From: JACCWM01 sp040393065
Lineage (GTDB): Bacteria > Myxococcota_A > Bradymonadia > Bradymonadales > Bradymonadaceae
Assembly: GCA_040393065.1 (NCBI GenBank)
Contig: JBEBUW010000004.1
Coordinates: 1-64,000 of the forward strand
Length of the DNA: 64,000 bases
Reading direction: 5' to 3'
In this document: one piece after another, positions 1-8,092 of the stretch
How the letters are laid out: each line of letters starts with the position of its first letter
Numbering within the stretch: the first letter of the stretch is position 1
The notes under the pieces: model-generated
Databases searched by the model: none
Told to the model about the DNA's origin: nothing
The model's input: the letters and a program-made list of their open reading frames with translations, nothing else
Translations under genes and position numbers: made by a program

Positions 1-31
1 CGTCTGTGCTAACCCCCGGTGAAACCGGGGG
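1..31 (-). repeat. Palindromic dispersed repeat, copy A (truncated by window edge)
   Basis: Read on the minus strand this is a 19-nt hairpin (13-31, CCCCCGGTTTCACCGGGGG) followed by TTAGCACAGACG. The same layout occurs at 197-263 (plus) and 63812-63878 (minus). The 11 bases at 1-11 are an exact reverse complement of 217-227, so copies A and B form an inverted pair around about 190 bp. The bases just outside the hairpin (32-53) also match those outside copy C. Confidence 0.75.
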
Positions 32-65
32 TGGGGACGCCGCACACCACCCAATGCCCCGATCA

Positions 66-135
66 CCACCACCACGCAAACCACCCAACCCCTCTACCCA
101 CCACCACCACGCAAACCACCCAACCCCTCTACCCA
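66..135. repeat. Two exact 35-bp tandem repeats
   Basis: Positions 66-100 and 101-135 are identical 35-bp units (CCACCACCACGCAAACCACC then CAACCCCTCTACCCA); a degenerate third start follows at 136. The unit is strongly C/A biased and lies inside the inverted repeat pair 1-31/197-263. There is no spacer between units, so it is not a CRISPR. Confidence 0.85.
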
Positions 136-196
136 CCACGCCAAAAACCACCCATCACGTCAAACCATAGAAAATTGGGCGGAACGCCACGTCAAA

Positions 197-263
197 CCCC
201 GCATTTCATGCGGGGCTAGCACAGACGCTGCGCTCCGCACGGACTTCGTCCGGCTCCGCGGTG
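197..263 (+). repeat. Palindromic dispersed repeat, copy B
   Basis: The 67-nt unit has hairpin 1 (197-215, CCCCGCATTTCATGCGGGG), a linker TAGCACAGACGCTGCGCT, and hairpin 2 with a TTCG loop (CGGACTTCGTCCG). It aligns without gaps to the reverse complement of 63812-63878. Stem bases differ in pairs while the linker is conserved, which points to selection for structure. From about 256 to 349 further inverted sequence follows (CGAATCGT near 284 and ACGATTCG near 324, with CCGGCTCCGCGG twice), so 228-354 holds no gene, only repeat-like DNA. Confidence 0.75.
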
Positions 264-354
264 CATGTGTTGCGAATCGTGCTCGATTTCATAATTTTAC
301 CGCACAAAAATCATGCTTGAACTACGATTCGTGCACCCGGCTCCGCGGACTTTT

Positions 355-1320
355 TCAGCCGTCCATGTCCTCATCCCGGTCAAAAATCACAATCCGAATC
401 TTGTCATCCGGCGTTGCCGTACATCCCAGATAAATCTCGCCGGGTTCATCAAACACCTGCGTGGCCTCCTCGCCAGGCGCAATCCGCATGTCGCCGACAA
501 AGTGATACATATAATCGTCATTGCGCCAGACCAGGGCATCGCCCACCCGAACGCGGATGTAAGTGGGGATCGTCGGCTTCTTCTGAAACGCCAGGCTGTA
601 GGCCCCGGGCGGCAAGGTGACGCGCTGAATCTCACTGATATTGGGCAGCCGCGTCTTTAAGGTCGGATCTTTCAAGAGAGCTTCGATATCGCGCGCCATG
701 ACTTCGTGCCCGGTGCCGTAGGGATAACTCACGCGCAGCTTGTCGCCGTTTTCCGGGTCGGCCTGCACCAGGAAAATCTGGCCGCTGTGATCCCATTTGT
801 AGTCGCGCCCATCGACGCTTTCCTCGAGCGCGACCTTTTCACGCAGAATGCCCCAGGACTCGTAGACCGGCTCAAGCTGCTCCGGCGTCCCGGTGATCCC
901 GATGATTTCGCCTTTGTAGTGCCCCAGATATTCCTTCATGACCTCCGGCGTTTCCTTCTCCGGATCGATCGTCACGAACACAAACTGTACCTGTTCGATC
1001 TTGTTGCCGATCATCTCCTGGATTTTTTCGTAACGCTTTAAGTTCGTCGGGCACACATCCAGGCAGCTTACGTAGCCGAAGAACACCATGCGCAGCGGGT
1101 GCGGCTGCTTGCGAAACATGTACTCCTGACCGCTGTGGTTGAGCGCCACAAAGTTCGGCGCCAGGCGAGGGGGGGTGTAGTGGATTCCGCCCAGGGCGTG
1201 TGGTGGTTGTTCGGAAATTGTTTCCTTGCCGGAGCAGCCCGAGATCACTCCGACCATCAAAAACAATAGCAAGGCAACGCTACGGAGCAGGGCGATGTTG
1301 TTTCGATGTGTCGTCGTCAT
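355..1320 (-). CDS. SCO1/SenC family copper chaperone with C-terminal cupredoxin-like tail
   Basis: This is an exported lipoprotein-type SCO protein of 321 residues. SCO proteins bind Cu(I) through a CxxxCP pair and a distal His and serve assembly of copper enzymes such as the CuA centre of cytochrome oxidase or, in denitrifiers, N2O reductase. Seen here: signal segment with lipobox ending GVISGC (about residue 29), CLDVCP near residue 86, and the distal His in WDHSGQIFLV near 179. After the SCO fold, about 80 extra residues look like half of a blue-copper domain (HFVGD and YLGC), but the usual distal His and Met after the Cys are not visible. ATG at 1320 is preferred over 1335 because AGGAGG sits 5 nt before it, inside the longer reading. 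Its neighbour is nirK, which suggests copper supply to denitrification or respiration. Confidence 0.85.
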   Translation of the reverse strand: MTTTHRNNIALLRSVALLLFLMVGVISGCSGKETISEQPPHALGGIHYTPPRLAPNFVALNHSGQEYMFRKQPHPLRMVFFGYVSCLDVCPTNLKRYEKIQEMIGNKIEQVQFVFVTIDPEKETPEVMKEYLGHYKGEIIGITGTPEQLEPVYESWGILREKVALEESVDGRDYKWDHSGQIFLVQADPENGDKLRVSYPYGTGHEVMARDIEALLKDPTLKTRLPNISEIQRVTLPPGAYSLAFQKKPTIPTYIRVRVGDALVWRNDDYMYHFVGDMRIAPGEEATQVFDEPGEIYLGCTATPDDKIRIVIFDRDEDMDG

Positions 1321-1383
1321 GATGGCCTCCTGCAATGCTCGTTATCCAACCATTTTGCATGATTCGTGTGTCATTCGTGGGAC

Positions 1384-1418
1384 AAAAAATCCCGGCGCAT
1401 CGCGAAGGATGCGCAGGG
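1384..1418 (-). terminator. Rho-independent terminator of nirK
   Basis: On the minus strand CCCTGCGCATC pairs with GATGCGCCGGG (one mismatch) around a CTTCGC loop and is followed by ATTTTTT, 13 nt after the nirK stop. It separates nirK from the SCO gene. Confidence 0.8.
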
Positions 1419-1430
1419 AACCGTCAGGAT

Positions 1431-2900
1431 TTAGTGAGGAACTGCCTCGCTTTCCGAGAAGATTACGTCGTTATCCACCGGACCGGTCACTTCCAGGATT
1501 CCGACCAGCCCTTTGTCCAGGCGGCTGAGCGCGTGGTCTACCAGCAGGTAGCTGCCCGGATAGTCGACCTTGAATTCGACCATCACCGCGCCGCCGGCCG
1601 GAACCAGCGTCGTCTGTACCGAGCGCGCCGGCGGAGAAATCAGGTCCGCCTCACGGTACACCCGGTCGAAGACTTCGCCGATGATGTGGAAGGAGCTAAT
1701 CAGGTTCGGGCCGCCCACTCCGTAGAAGATGCGAACCGTGTCGCCTACCTCGGCCTTCAGCGCGCGGTCACCCGACAGAGCACCCACCCGGCCGTTGTAG
1801 AGCACGTAGGTCGGCGATTCTTCGAACATCCGGTCGTCATCCTGCAACTGATGTCCCTTCGTGCCGGGCTTGTGCGTCGTGTAGAAGTCGCCCTGCATCA
1901 CGTAGAACTCTTTGTCCACTTTGGGCAGCCCGCCGGCCGGCTCGACCAGAATCATGCCGTACATGCCGCGCGCCAGATGCGTCGGGATATGAGGCGTGGC
2001 GCAGTGGTAGATGAACAACCCGGCGTGCGAGGCGCGGAAGGTAAACGTGCGCTCCTCACCCGGCGGAACCTGCGTGTACACCGCACCACCGCCCGGGCCG
2101 GTCGCCGAGTGCAGGTCAATGCTGTGCGTCATCTTGCTTTCTTTCGGGTTCACAATCGTAATCTTGACCATGTCGCCTTCGCGAACCCGCAGAAGCGGCC
2201 CCGGTACGATGTCGTCAAACGTCCAGTACTCAAACGTCGTGCCGTCCTCCATCTCCGCGACGACTTCCGTGGTGCGCAGCGTAAACTCGACCAGCTTGGG
2301 CGCACGCTTGCCAATCGGGCCGGGGATATCCGAGGCATTGGCCGAAATATCCTTCACGTCCACCTTTTTCGCCGGCCCCAGCGGCGCCACGCTACCGGCC
2401 GCTCCAACCGCTCCGGTATGGCTTGCCAGCGCAGGCGCTGCTGGCGAATCCGTCACCACCTCAAGCTGCCCGACCATGCCCGCCAGGCGGTGTCCGGGAA
2501 CCGTGCAGTAGTACGTGTCACTCTCATTGGCGACAAAAGTCACGCTGGTTCGGTCGCCCTTCTTCATCACCGAATCGCTTTTGACATCGTACTTATCCAG
2601 CGCAATATCGTGCGCCATCATCTCTTCGTTGATGATGGTAATCGTCACCTTGTCGCCTTTTTTCACTTTCAACACCGGATTTTTCTGCCCGTCGATATCG
2701 CCACCGACGCCGTAGTATCCGGTCATCCGCGCGTTGAACGTGAAATTGTGCACTTCCCCGACAGCCTGCGCCTGCGCCTGCTCCCGCGTGCCATCTGCCC
2801 CATCAACCTGACAACCTCCTACAATCAATAAACTCGCCAAAAGTACAATCAGGCCCCAGGCCCCACTCCGAAGAATATTTGCTGATAAATTCTTGGTCAT
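1431..2900 (-). CDS. nirK: Copper nitrite reductase NirK (AniA-like) with N-terminal blue-copper domain
   Basis: Reduces nitrite to NO in the periplasm. Residues 1-30 form a lipoprotein signal (LIVGGC). Residues 45-150 are a cupredoxin with type 1 copper ligands His97, Cys132, His137, Met142 (CTVPGHRLAGM). Residues 200-475 are the two-domain NirK core: type 1 ligands His259, Cys300, His308, Met313; type 2 ligands His264, His299, His456 (LVDHAL); catalytic Asp262 and His405 (SSFHIIGEV). The sequence LARGMYGMILVEP is AniA-like. The length of 489 is above the usual 360-390 because of the extra domain, which likely acts as a built-in electron donor (inference). The start follows GGAGG by 6 nt. 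It is monocistronic, with a terminator at 1384-1418 and a Crp/Fnr-type promoter upstream. Confidence 0.95.
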   Translation of the reverse strand: MTKNLSANILRSGAWGLIVLLASLLIVGGCQVDGADGTREQAQAQAVGEVHNFTFNARMTGYYGVGGDIDGQKNPVLKVKKGDKVTITIINEEMMAHDIALDKYDVKSDSVMKKGDRTSVTFVANESDTYYCTVPGHRLAGMVGQLEVVTDSPAAPALASHTGAVGAAGSVAPLGPAKKVDVKDISANASDIPGPIGKRAPKLVEFTLRTTEVVAEMEDGTTFEYWTFDDIVPGPLLRVREGDMVKITIVNPKESKMTHSIDLHSATGPGGGAVYTQVPPGEERTFTFRASHAGLFIYHCATPHIPTHLARGMYGMILVEPAGGLPKVDKEFYVMQGDFYTTHKPGTKGHQLQDDDRMFEESPTYVLYNGRVGALSGDRALKAEVGDTVRIFYGVGGPNLISSFHIIGEVFDRVYREADLISPPARSVQTTLVPAGGAVMVEFKVDYPGSYLLVDHALSRLDKGLVGILEVTGPVDNDVIFSESEAVPH

Positions 2901-2983
2901 GAACTACCTCCATTTGCGAACAGCATTAGGAATTCATTTCAGCCTCTTGCCGCATTTCGGCTTCGGCCCGCTTTTCGAGAGGC

Positions 2984-3025
2984 AATCTAGAACCCCATCC
3001 ACCAACCCCCTATGATCTCGATCAT
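2984..3025 (-). promoter_or_regulatory. Candidate class II Crp/Fnr-type (FNR/DNR/NNR) promoter of nirK
   Basis: ATGATCTCGATCAT at 3012-3025 is a perfect palindrome matching the TGAT-N4-ATCA core of FNR/DNR boxes. On the minus strand a TAGATT hexamer lies at 2989-2984; its centre is 32 bp from the palindrome centre, the spacing expected when an activator sits at -41.5. The implied start site is near 2977, about 77 nt before the nirK ATG. The rest of 2901-3305 shows no gene. Confidence 0.6.
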
Positions 3026-3305
3026 GTGAAGGAAAAATAGTTCTCCGACCAGAACTTGTGCGATGTGTTCAGCCAGCAAAATGGCCGTGAAATTTCGAAG
3101 GCTCAACCCGCACCCGCCACGAACCAGGCTCCTTTTGCCACCTCGCTAGTTGTCCTCTCGATAGCGACAGGGTAAAGCCTGCCCGTCATCTCTTGTGCTC
3201 CTGCGCCCAAAACTTCTGCGTCAGGAATACGCCGGCAGTTCTATGAGTACATACACCGATACCTGCCCTTTGATTCTTTCTTCATCCACTCTATGAGGTT
3301 CCCCC

Positions 3306-4946
3306 ATGTCCTGGCGCGACGACCTGGATACAGTATCTGCTCAATGGATTGATCTTTCAGCGGCTCACAACGTACGCGAGAGCGAAGCCGTACGTGCAAT
3401 CATCCAGATCGCACGCGGCGAACAGCCACCGAGCAACTTCGCCGAAAACGAACCGTTGCTGGACGTGTTGTACCGCCTCACCTGGTGGATGTACGTCCGC
3501 GCCCCGGCACTCGATCCGCGCTACGTCGTGCTCACGCGCATGAATCTCGATCTGGTGCTCGACAACGAACGCACCCTCTCCCAGCTTTTTCAAGAACTCG
3601 ACGAACTCGAAACACGCCAGGCCGACCAGATCAGACCAGGCCAGCCTGCGGCCGAACTCCCCGAAGATCAGCAATGGCTGGCACCGCTGAGCAAGCTCGC
3701 GCATCCCGCCTACCAGATTTCTCAGGCCGAGCATCCGACCCTCAAAACCGCCATCGACCAGGCGCTTGCTCTGTTTATCCAACACGGCGACCAGCTCCGC
3801 GACCTGAGCCAGAAAATCACCGAGGATTTGCTCTCCGGATTCGACAGTCAGGTCCGCGCCGGCATGCTTGAGCTGCCCGATCTGCTCACCGAAGACGGCG
3901 CGGAAGACGCCGAAGCCACCACCGAACAAAAGGTCGAAAAACTACTCGAGCGCGCCACCGCCGCCTACAACACAGCCGACGTCGAATCCGCCGAGCGCCT
4001 CTACTCCCAACTGCTGGAGCTCGCTCCCGACCATATCGAAGCCCGCGCCCAGCGCGGAATCTGCCGCGCAGCGCTTGAAAACCTCGAAACAGCCCGGCTC
4101 GATTTCGACTACATTTTGTCCAAACTCGATCCCGACCACCTCACCTCGCTGCTCAACCGGGGATTGCTCCACCACTCGGCCGGCCGCTACCCGGAAGCAC
4201 TCGAAGACTACACCCGTGCACTGCAGCAGGTTCCCGAAAACGTTGAACTTTTACTCAACCAGGCCGCCGCCCTCTCCCACCTCGGCCAGCTCGATCAGGC
4301 CCTGGAAACCTTCAACAAAGCCGCGCAAATCGAGCCCGACAACGCCCTTACCTACAAACAACGCGCGCACCTGCACCGCAAACGCGGCGAACCCCAAAAA
4401 GCACTCAAAGACTACGATCGCTCCATCGAACTCAATCCCCGCGATTCCGAAGTCTACGCCGCACGCGGCTTCCTGCGCTTCATGATGGAACACATCGCCC
4501 TGGCCATCGAAGACTTTTCCCAGGCCATTTCCCTCGCGCCAGGCGATCCCACCCATTATTACAATCGCGGAAACGCCCACTCCGCCCTGGCCCAATACGA
4601 AGAAGCGATTCAGGATTACACCCACGCCATCGCCCTCGACAGCGAGGACAGCGAATCGCTCATCAACCGCGGCTCCGCCTACATGCTCGCCGGAAACATC
4701 GTCGGCGCCGCCGAAGACTGGACCCAGGCCATCGAACTCGATCCCTACCACCCCACTGCGTATCTCAAGCGCGCAACCCTGTGGATGGCCACCGAACAAA
4801 ACGACGAAGCCATCAGCGATCTCAGCCTGGCCCTCAAATACGCTCCCAAAGACTGGCCCTTCACGGCCGACGTCGAAAAACTCATCGAAGATCTGACCCT
4901 CTCCCTCAACGAAGAATCTTCGGACGAATCAAAAGACGCCGAATGA
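3306..4946 (+). CDS. TPR-repeat protein
   Basis: A 546-residue acidic protein with no signal peptide, so probably cytoplasmic. Residues 1-200 are unique and helical. Residues about 215-530 form roughly nine consecutive 34-residue tetratricopeptide repeats (for example YNRGNAHSALAQYEEAIQDY and YAARGFLRFMMEHIALAIED), a scaffold that binds protein partners. No enzymatic domain is visible. The ATG has GAGG about 6 nt upstream. It is convergent with the M48 protease gene, 10 bp apart, with no strong terminator between. The specific partner is unknown. Confidence 0.85.
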   Translation: MSWRDDLDTVSAQWIDLSAAHNVRESEAVRAIIQIARGEQPPSNFAENEPLLDVLYRLTWWMYVRAPALDPRYVVLTRMNLDLVLDNERTLSQLFQELDELETRQADQIRPGQPAAELPEDQQWLAPLSKLAHPAYQISQAEHPTLKTAIDQALALFIQHGDQLRDLSQKITEDLLSGFDSQVRAGMLELPDLLTEDGAEDAEATTEQKVEKLLERATAAYNTADVESAERLYSQLLELAPDHIEARAQRGICRAALENLETARLDFDYILSKLDPDHLTSLLNRGLLHHSAGRYPEALEDYTRALQQVPENVELLLNQAAALSHLGQLDQALETFNKAAQIEPDNALTYKQRAHLHRKRGEPQKALKDYDRSIELNPRDSEVYAARGFLRFMMEHIALAIEDFSQAISLAPGDPTHYYNRGNAHSALAQYEEAIQDYTHAIALDSEDSESLINRGSAYMLAGNIVGAAEDWTQAIELDPYHPTAYLKRATLWMATEQNDEAISDLSLALKYAPKDWPFTADVEKLIEDLTLSLNEESSDESKDAE

Positions 4947-4956
4947 TCGGCCCCTC

Positions 4957-5784
4957 TCAAAGCTGCCGCTTGATCTCCTGAAACCGCTCACGATTGTCGC
5001 GCGTAGGCACATCCGACATTTGTTGGACCGCGCTCTGCACATTGCGAATGCGGTTTTCAGGAAGCGGATGCGTCAGCAAAAACTCCGGCGGGCTGGGCCG
5101 GTCAACCATCATCTGAAAAAAATCGATGAATCCGCTCGGGCTATAGTTCGCTCGCACCATGTACTTCAGCCCGATCTCGTCGGCGTCCGTTTCCTGCTCA
5201 CGGCTATAGCGCAGCAAAAACCCCTGCTGCGCAATCGTCGCCACAATACTCGCCACCACACCCGGCTCATTGCCAAGCGCCACACTGGAAAGCAAATCGA
5301 CGCCGTACAACGTCACCAGCCGCTGCGCGACATGGCGCTGCGTTACGTGCGCGATCTCATGGCTGAGCACCGCCACAAGCTCCGCCTCCGTCTCCATCTC
5401 TCGCAAAAGCCCGCTGTAAATATAAATCCAGCCGCCCGGCAGCGCGAACGCATTCACCGTCCGCGGATCATCCACGACCTGAAACGTAAACCGAATCCCC
5501 TCCGGCACATCGTCCGCAACCGACACGATCTGCTCGCCCAACATGCGCACATACTGCTGAACTTCCGCGTTGGGATGCATCCGCATTTCCCGCTCTACCT
5601 CGGCCGCAACCTGCCTCCCGAGCGCTGTCTCCTCGCTCACCGGCACCAGCGCATCCGCCGCCACCCGCCCCGATTGCGTCCCCGGACAACCCGCCCCAAA
5701 AGCCGTCGCCCCACACACCAGCAACACCATCAGAATGTTCCGAAAACCCATCCAACCGCCTCGAACCGATTGAAAACATTGCAT
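4957..5784 (-). CDS. M48-family metalloprotease lipoprotein (LoiP/BepA-like catalytic domain)
   Basis: A zinc endopeptidase of the cell envelope. It has a lipobox-like signal (ATAFGAGC), HEIAH zinc motif at about residues 142-146 and the third ligand Glu in ETDADEIG about 55 residues later. Family members degrade misfolded outer-membrane proteins. The 275-residue length matches the catalytic domain plus signal and lacks the TPR tail of BepA. The start may be ATG 5751 (MGFRNI), which puts the signal peptide at the N-terminus and has GAGGCGG 4 nt upstream; 5784 is the longest reading. It stands alone on the minus strand between two convergent or divergent plus genes. Confidence 0.88.
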   Translation of the reverse strand: MQCFQSVRGGWMGFRNILMVLLVCGATAFGAGCPGTQSGRVAADALVPVSEETALGRQVAAEVEREMRMHPNAEVQQYVRMLGEQIVSVADDVPEGIRFTFQVVDDPRTVNAFALPGGWIYIYSGLLREMETEAELVAVLSHEIAHVTQRHVAQRLVTLYGVDLLSSVALGNEPGVVASIVATIAQQGFLLRYSREQETDADEIGLKYMVRANYSPSGFIDFFQMMVDRPSPPEFLLTHPLPENRIRNVQSAVQQMSDVPTRDNRERFQEIKRQL

Positions 5785-6072
5785 AACCGCCCCATCATTG
5801 AATTGAATTCATCCAACTCTTGTTAACCAGTCCGTCAGACTGCTTCGTACAGGAAGCCTGTGAAATTCTATCTACGCAACGTAGTCAACATCCGCTCTCT
5901 TACAAGATCCTTACAAGATGCTTACAGAGCGCTCCCAAAACTTCCGCATCTGACGCTGGCAACATTGTAGAGACATCCGTAGCTAATCATCCGTTCGGAT
6001 CCCATATTTAAGTACGTTCGCACGACGTACCCTTCTTTTGGGCCAGCGGCCCCAACCCAGGGAGTAACCACC

Positions 6073-6249
6073 ATGTGCTTGATCTGCATCGAATTCCAAA
6101 AAGAACGAATGTCCATCGCCGAAGCGCGCCGCGCACTCGGTGAAATGATCGTCGACCTGCCCCCCGAACACACCCGCGAAATCCAACAAATGCTCGCCGA
6201 AGCCGAAAGAAAAAAGGCAAAAAACGACGCCGACGACGCCCAGAGCTAA
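6073..6249 (+). CDS. 58-aa cytoplasmic protein with N-terminal CxxC
   Basis: The reading starts MCLICIEFQKERM and ends in a Lys/Asp-rich tail (KKAKNDADDAQS). The N-terminal Cys-Leu-Ile-Cys pair could bind metal or be redox active; the middle (IAEARRALGEMIVDLPPEHT) is predicted amphipathic helix. GGAG lies 9 nt upstream and a strong hairpin terminator directly follows, so this is a complete short transcription unit. I believe similar MCLICIEF proteins occur in other bacteria, but no function is known to me. Codon use is like that of the neighbours. Confidence 0.7.
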   Translation: MCLICIEFQKERMSIAEARRALGEMIVDLPPEHTREIQQMLAEAERKKAKNDADDAQS

Positions 6250-6256
6250 AAACAAA

Positions 6257-6290
6257 AAACCGGCCGCGCTGCTATCAGCACGGCCGGTTT
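6257..6290. terminator. Bidirectional terminator
   Basis: AAACCGGCCG (6257-6266) pairs with CGGCCGGTTT (6281-6290), with an inner GCTG/CAGC stem. A-rich sequence on the left and T-rich on the right allow it to serve both the 58-aa gene and, less well, convergent ettA. Confidence 0.8.
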
Positions 6291-6330
6291 CTTCAGAGCG
6301 ACTTATCGATCGCTACTTTTTCAAAACGCC

Positions 6331-8004
6331 TTACTCGCGCACAAGCCGCTTGTACTTAATGCGCGACGGACGATTCGCCTCCGCACCCAGGCGGCGTTTA
6401 CGATCTTCCTCATACTCGCTGTAGTTGCCGTCAAACCAGACCACCTGACTGTCGCCTTCAAACGCCAGAATGTGGGTGGCAATACGGTCCAAGAACCAGC
6501 GATCGTGAGAAATCACAACGGCGCAGCCCGCAAATCCTAACAGCGCATCTTCCAGCGCACGCAGCGTGTTGACGTCCAGATCGTTGGACGGCTCGTCCAA
6601 CAACAATACGTTGGCTTCCTCACGCAGCATCTTCGCCAGATACACGCGATTGCGCTCTCCACCGGAAAGCACGCCGGTTTTCTTCTGCTGATCGCTGCCG
6701 CCAAAGTTAAACCAGGACACATACGCACGCGAATTGACCGTCCGATTCCCGAGCTCGATCACATCCTGACCATCGGAAACTTCCTCCCAGACCGTCTTTT
6801 CCGGATCCAGCTGACGTTTCTGATCGATATAACCGATCTTCACCGTCGAACCGATTTCAAACGTACCTCCGTCCGGCTCTTCCTGCCCGGTGATCATACG
6901 AAAAAGCGTCGTTTTCCCGGCGCCGTTAGGACCGATGACACCGACGATTCCACCGCGCGGCAGATTAAAACTCAGACCTTCGTACAACAGCCGATCGCCA
7001 TAGCCTTTCATGACGTTCTCTGCACGAATCACAACATCGCCAAGCCTCGGCCCGGGCGGAATCATGATCTCTACTTCCTGTTCGCGCGCATTTTGCTGCT
7101 CGTTCAACATCTGCTCATACGCCGCAATACGCGCCTTGGACTTGGCCTGCCGCGCCCGCGGGCTGGAGCGAATCCACTCAAGCTCACTGGCCAGCGCCTT
7201 TTGCCGCTTGGATTCCTGCTTTTCTTCCTGCTTCAAACGCGCCTGCTTTTGCTCCAGCCAGGAAGTGTAGTTGCCCTCAAACGGAATGCCGTGGCCGCGA
7301 TCCAGCTCCAGAATCCAGCCCGCAACATTGTCCAGGAAATAACGATCGTGCGTTACCGCAATGACCGTGCCCTTGTACTGCGCCAGATGCTGCTCAAGCC
7401 AACCCACGCTTTCCGCATCCAGATGGTTCGTCGGCTCGTCGAGCAACAAGACATCCGGCGCCTGCAACAACAAACGGCACAGCGCCACACGACGACGCTC
7501 ACCACCGGACAACTCACCGATCTTCTGATCGGCCGGCGGACAACGCAACGCTTCCATCGCCATATCCAGACGACTATCCAGATCCCAGGCGCCCAGATGC
7601 TCGATCTGATCTTGCAGTTTGCCCTGACGATCCATCAACGCTTCAAAATCCGCATCCGGATCTGCAAACTTCTCGCTGATCGCCTCGTACTCTTTCAAAA
7701 TCGCAATCGTCGGCGCTACGCCTTCTTCCACGATCTCACGAACTGTCTTGTTCTCATCAAGCTCCGGCTCCTGCGCCAGATACCCGAACGTGATGTTCTT
7801 ATCGCGATGAATCTCACCGATATAATTGTTGTCCAGTCCGGCAATGATTCGCAAAAGCGTACTTTTTCCCGAACCGTTCAACCCCAGAACACCGATCTTT
7901 GCGCCGTAAAAGAACGACAAATAAATGTCCTTCAGCACCTGCCTGTTCGGAGGGTACACTTTACCAACGCCAACCATCGAAAAAATAATTTTATTATCGC
8001 TCAA
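6331..8004 (-). CDS. ettA: Energy-dependent translational throttle protein EttA (ABC-F ATPase)
   Basis: A soluble ABC-F protein that binds the ribosomal E site and gates the first elongation step according to ATP/ADP. Two ABC domains: Walker A GLNGSGKS at about 41-48 and GPNGAGKT near 350; signatures LSGGERRRVALCRLLLQ and LSGGERNRVYLAKMLRE; Walker B LLLDEPTNHLD and LLLDEPSNDLD. The linker motif with EGNYTSWLEQKQARL is the tRNA-interaction segment typical of EttA. Length 557 matches E. coli EttA (555). The start is TTG at 8004: homology needs the residues before VGVGKV and AAGGGA lies about 9 nt upstream. Confidence 0.95.
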   Translation of the reverse strand: MSDNKIIFSMVGVGKVYPPNRQVLKDIYLSFFYGAKIGVLGLNGSGKSTLLRIIAGLDNNYIGEIHRDKNITFGYLAQEPELDENKTVREIVEEGVAPTIAILKEYEAISEKFADPDADFEALMDRQGKLQDQIEHLGAWDLDSRLDMAMEALRCPPADQKIGELSGGERRRVALCRLLLQAPDVLLLDEPTNHLDAESVGWLEQHLAQYKGTVIAVTHDRYFLDNVAGWILELDRGHGIPFEGNYTSWLEQKQARLKQEEKQESKRQKALASELEWIRSSPRARQAKSKARIAAYEQMLNEQQNAREQEVEIMIPPGPRLGDVVIRAENVMKGYGDRLLYEGLSFNLPRGGIVGVIGPNGAGKTTLFRMITGQEEPDGGTFEIGSTVKIGYIDQKRQLDPEKTVWEEVSDGQDVIELGNRTVNSRAYVSWFNFGGSDQQKKTGVLSGGERNRVYLAKMLREEANVLLLDEPSNDLDVNTLRALEDALLGFAGCAVVISHDRWFLDRIATHILAFEGDSQVVWFDGNYSEYEEDRKRRLGAEANRPSRIKYKRLVRE

Positions 8005-8092
8005 AGTCTTTGTCCCTTATCAGAAGTTTATTGATGAAAATCTTGTTGAATCCAGCCATGCAACAATCAATCCGCAAAGATCCTTCCCATCT

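Noticed and set aside
66..135. CRISPR-like repeat
   Set aside because: Units are directly adjacent without spacers, and only two.
1335..2831. Long plus-strand frame opposite nirK
   Set aside because: Antisense shadow of nirK; no family content.
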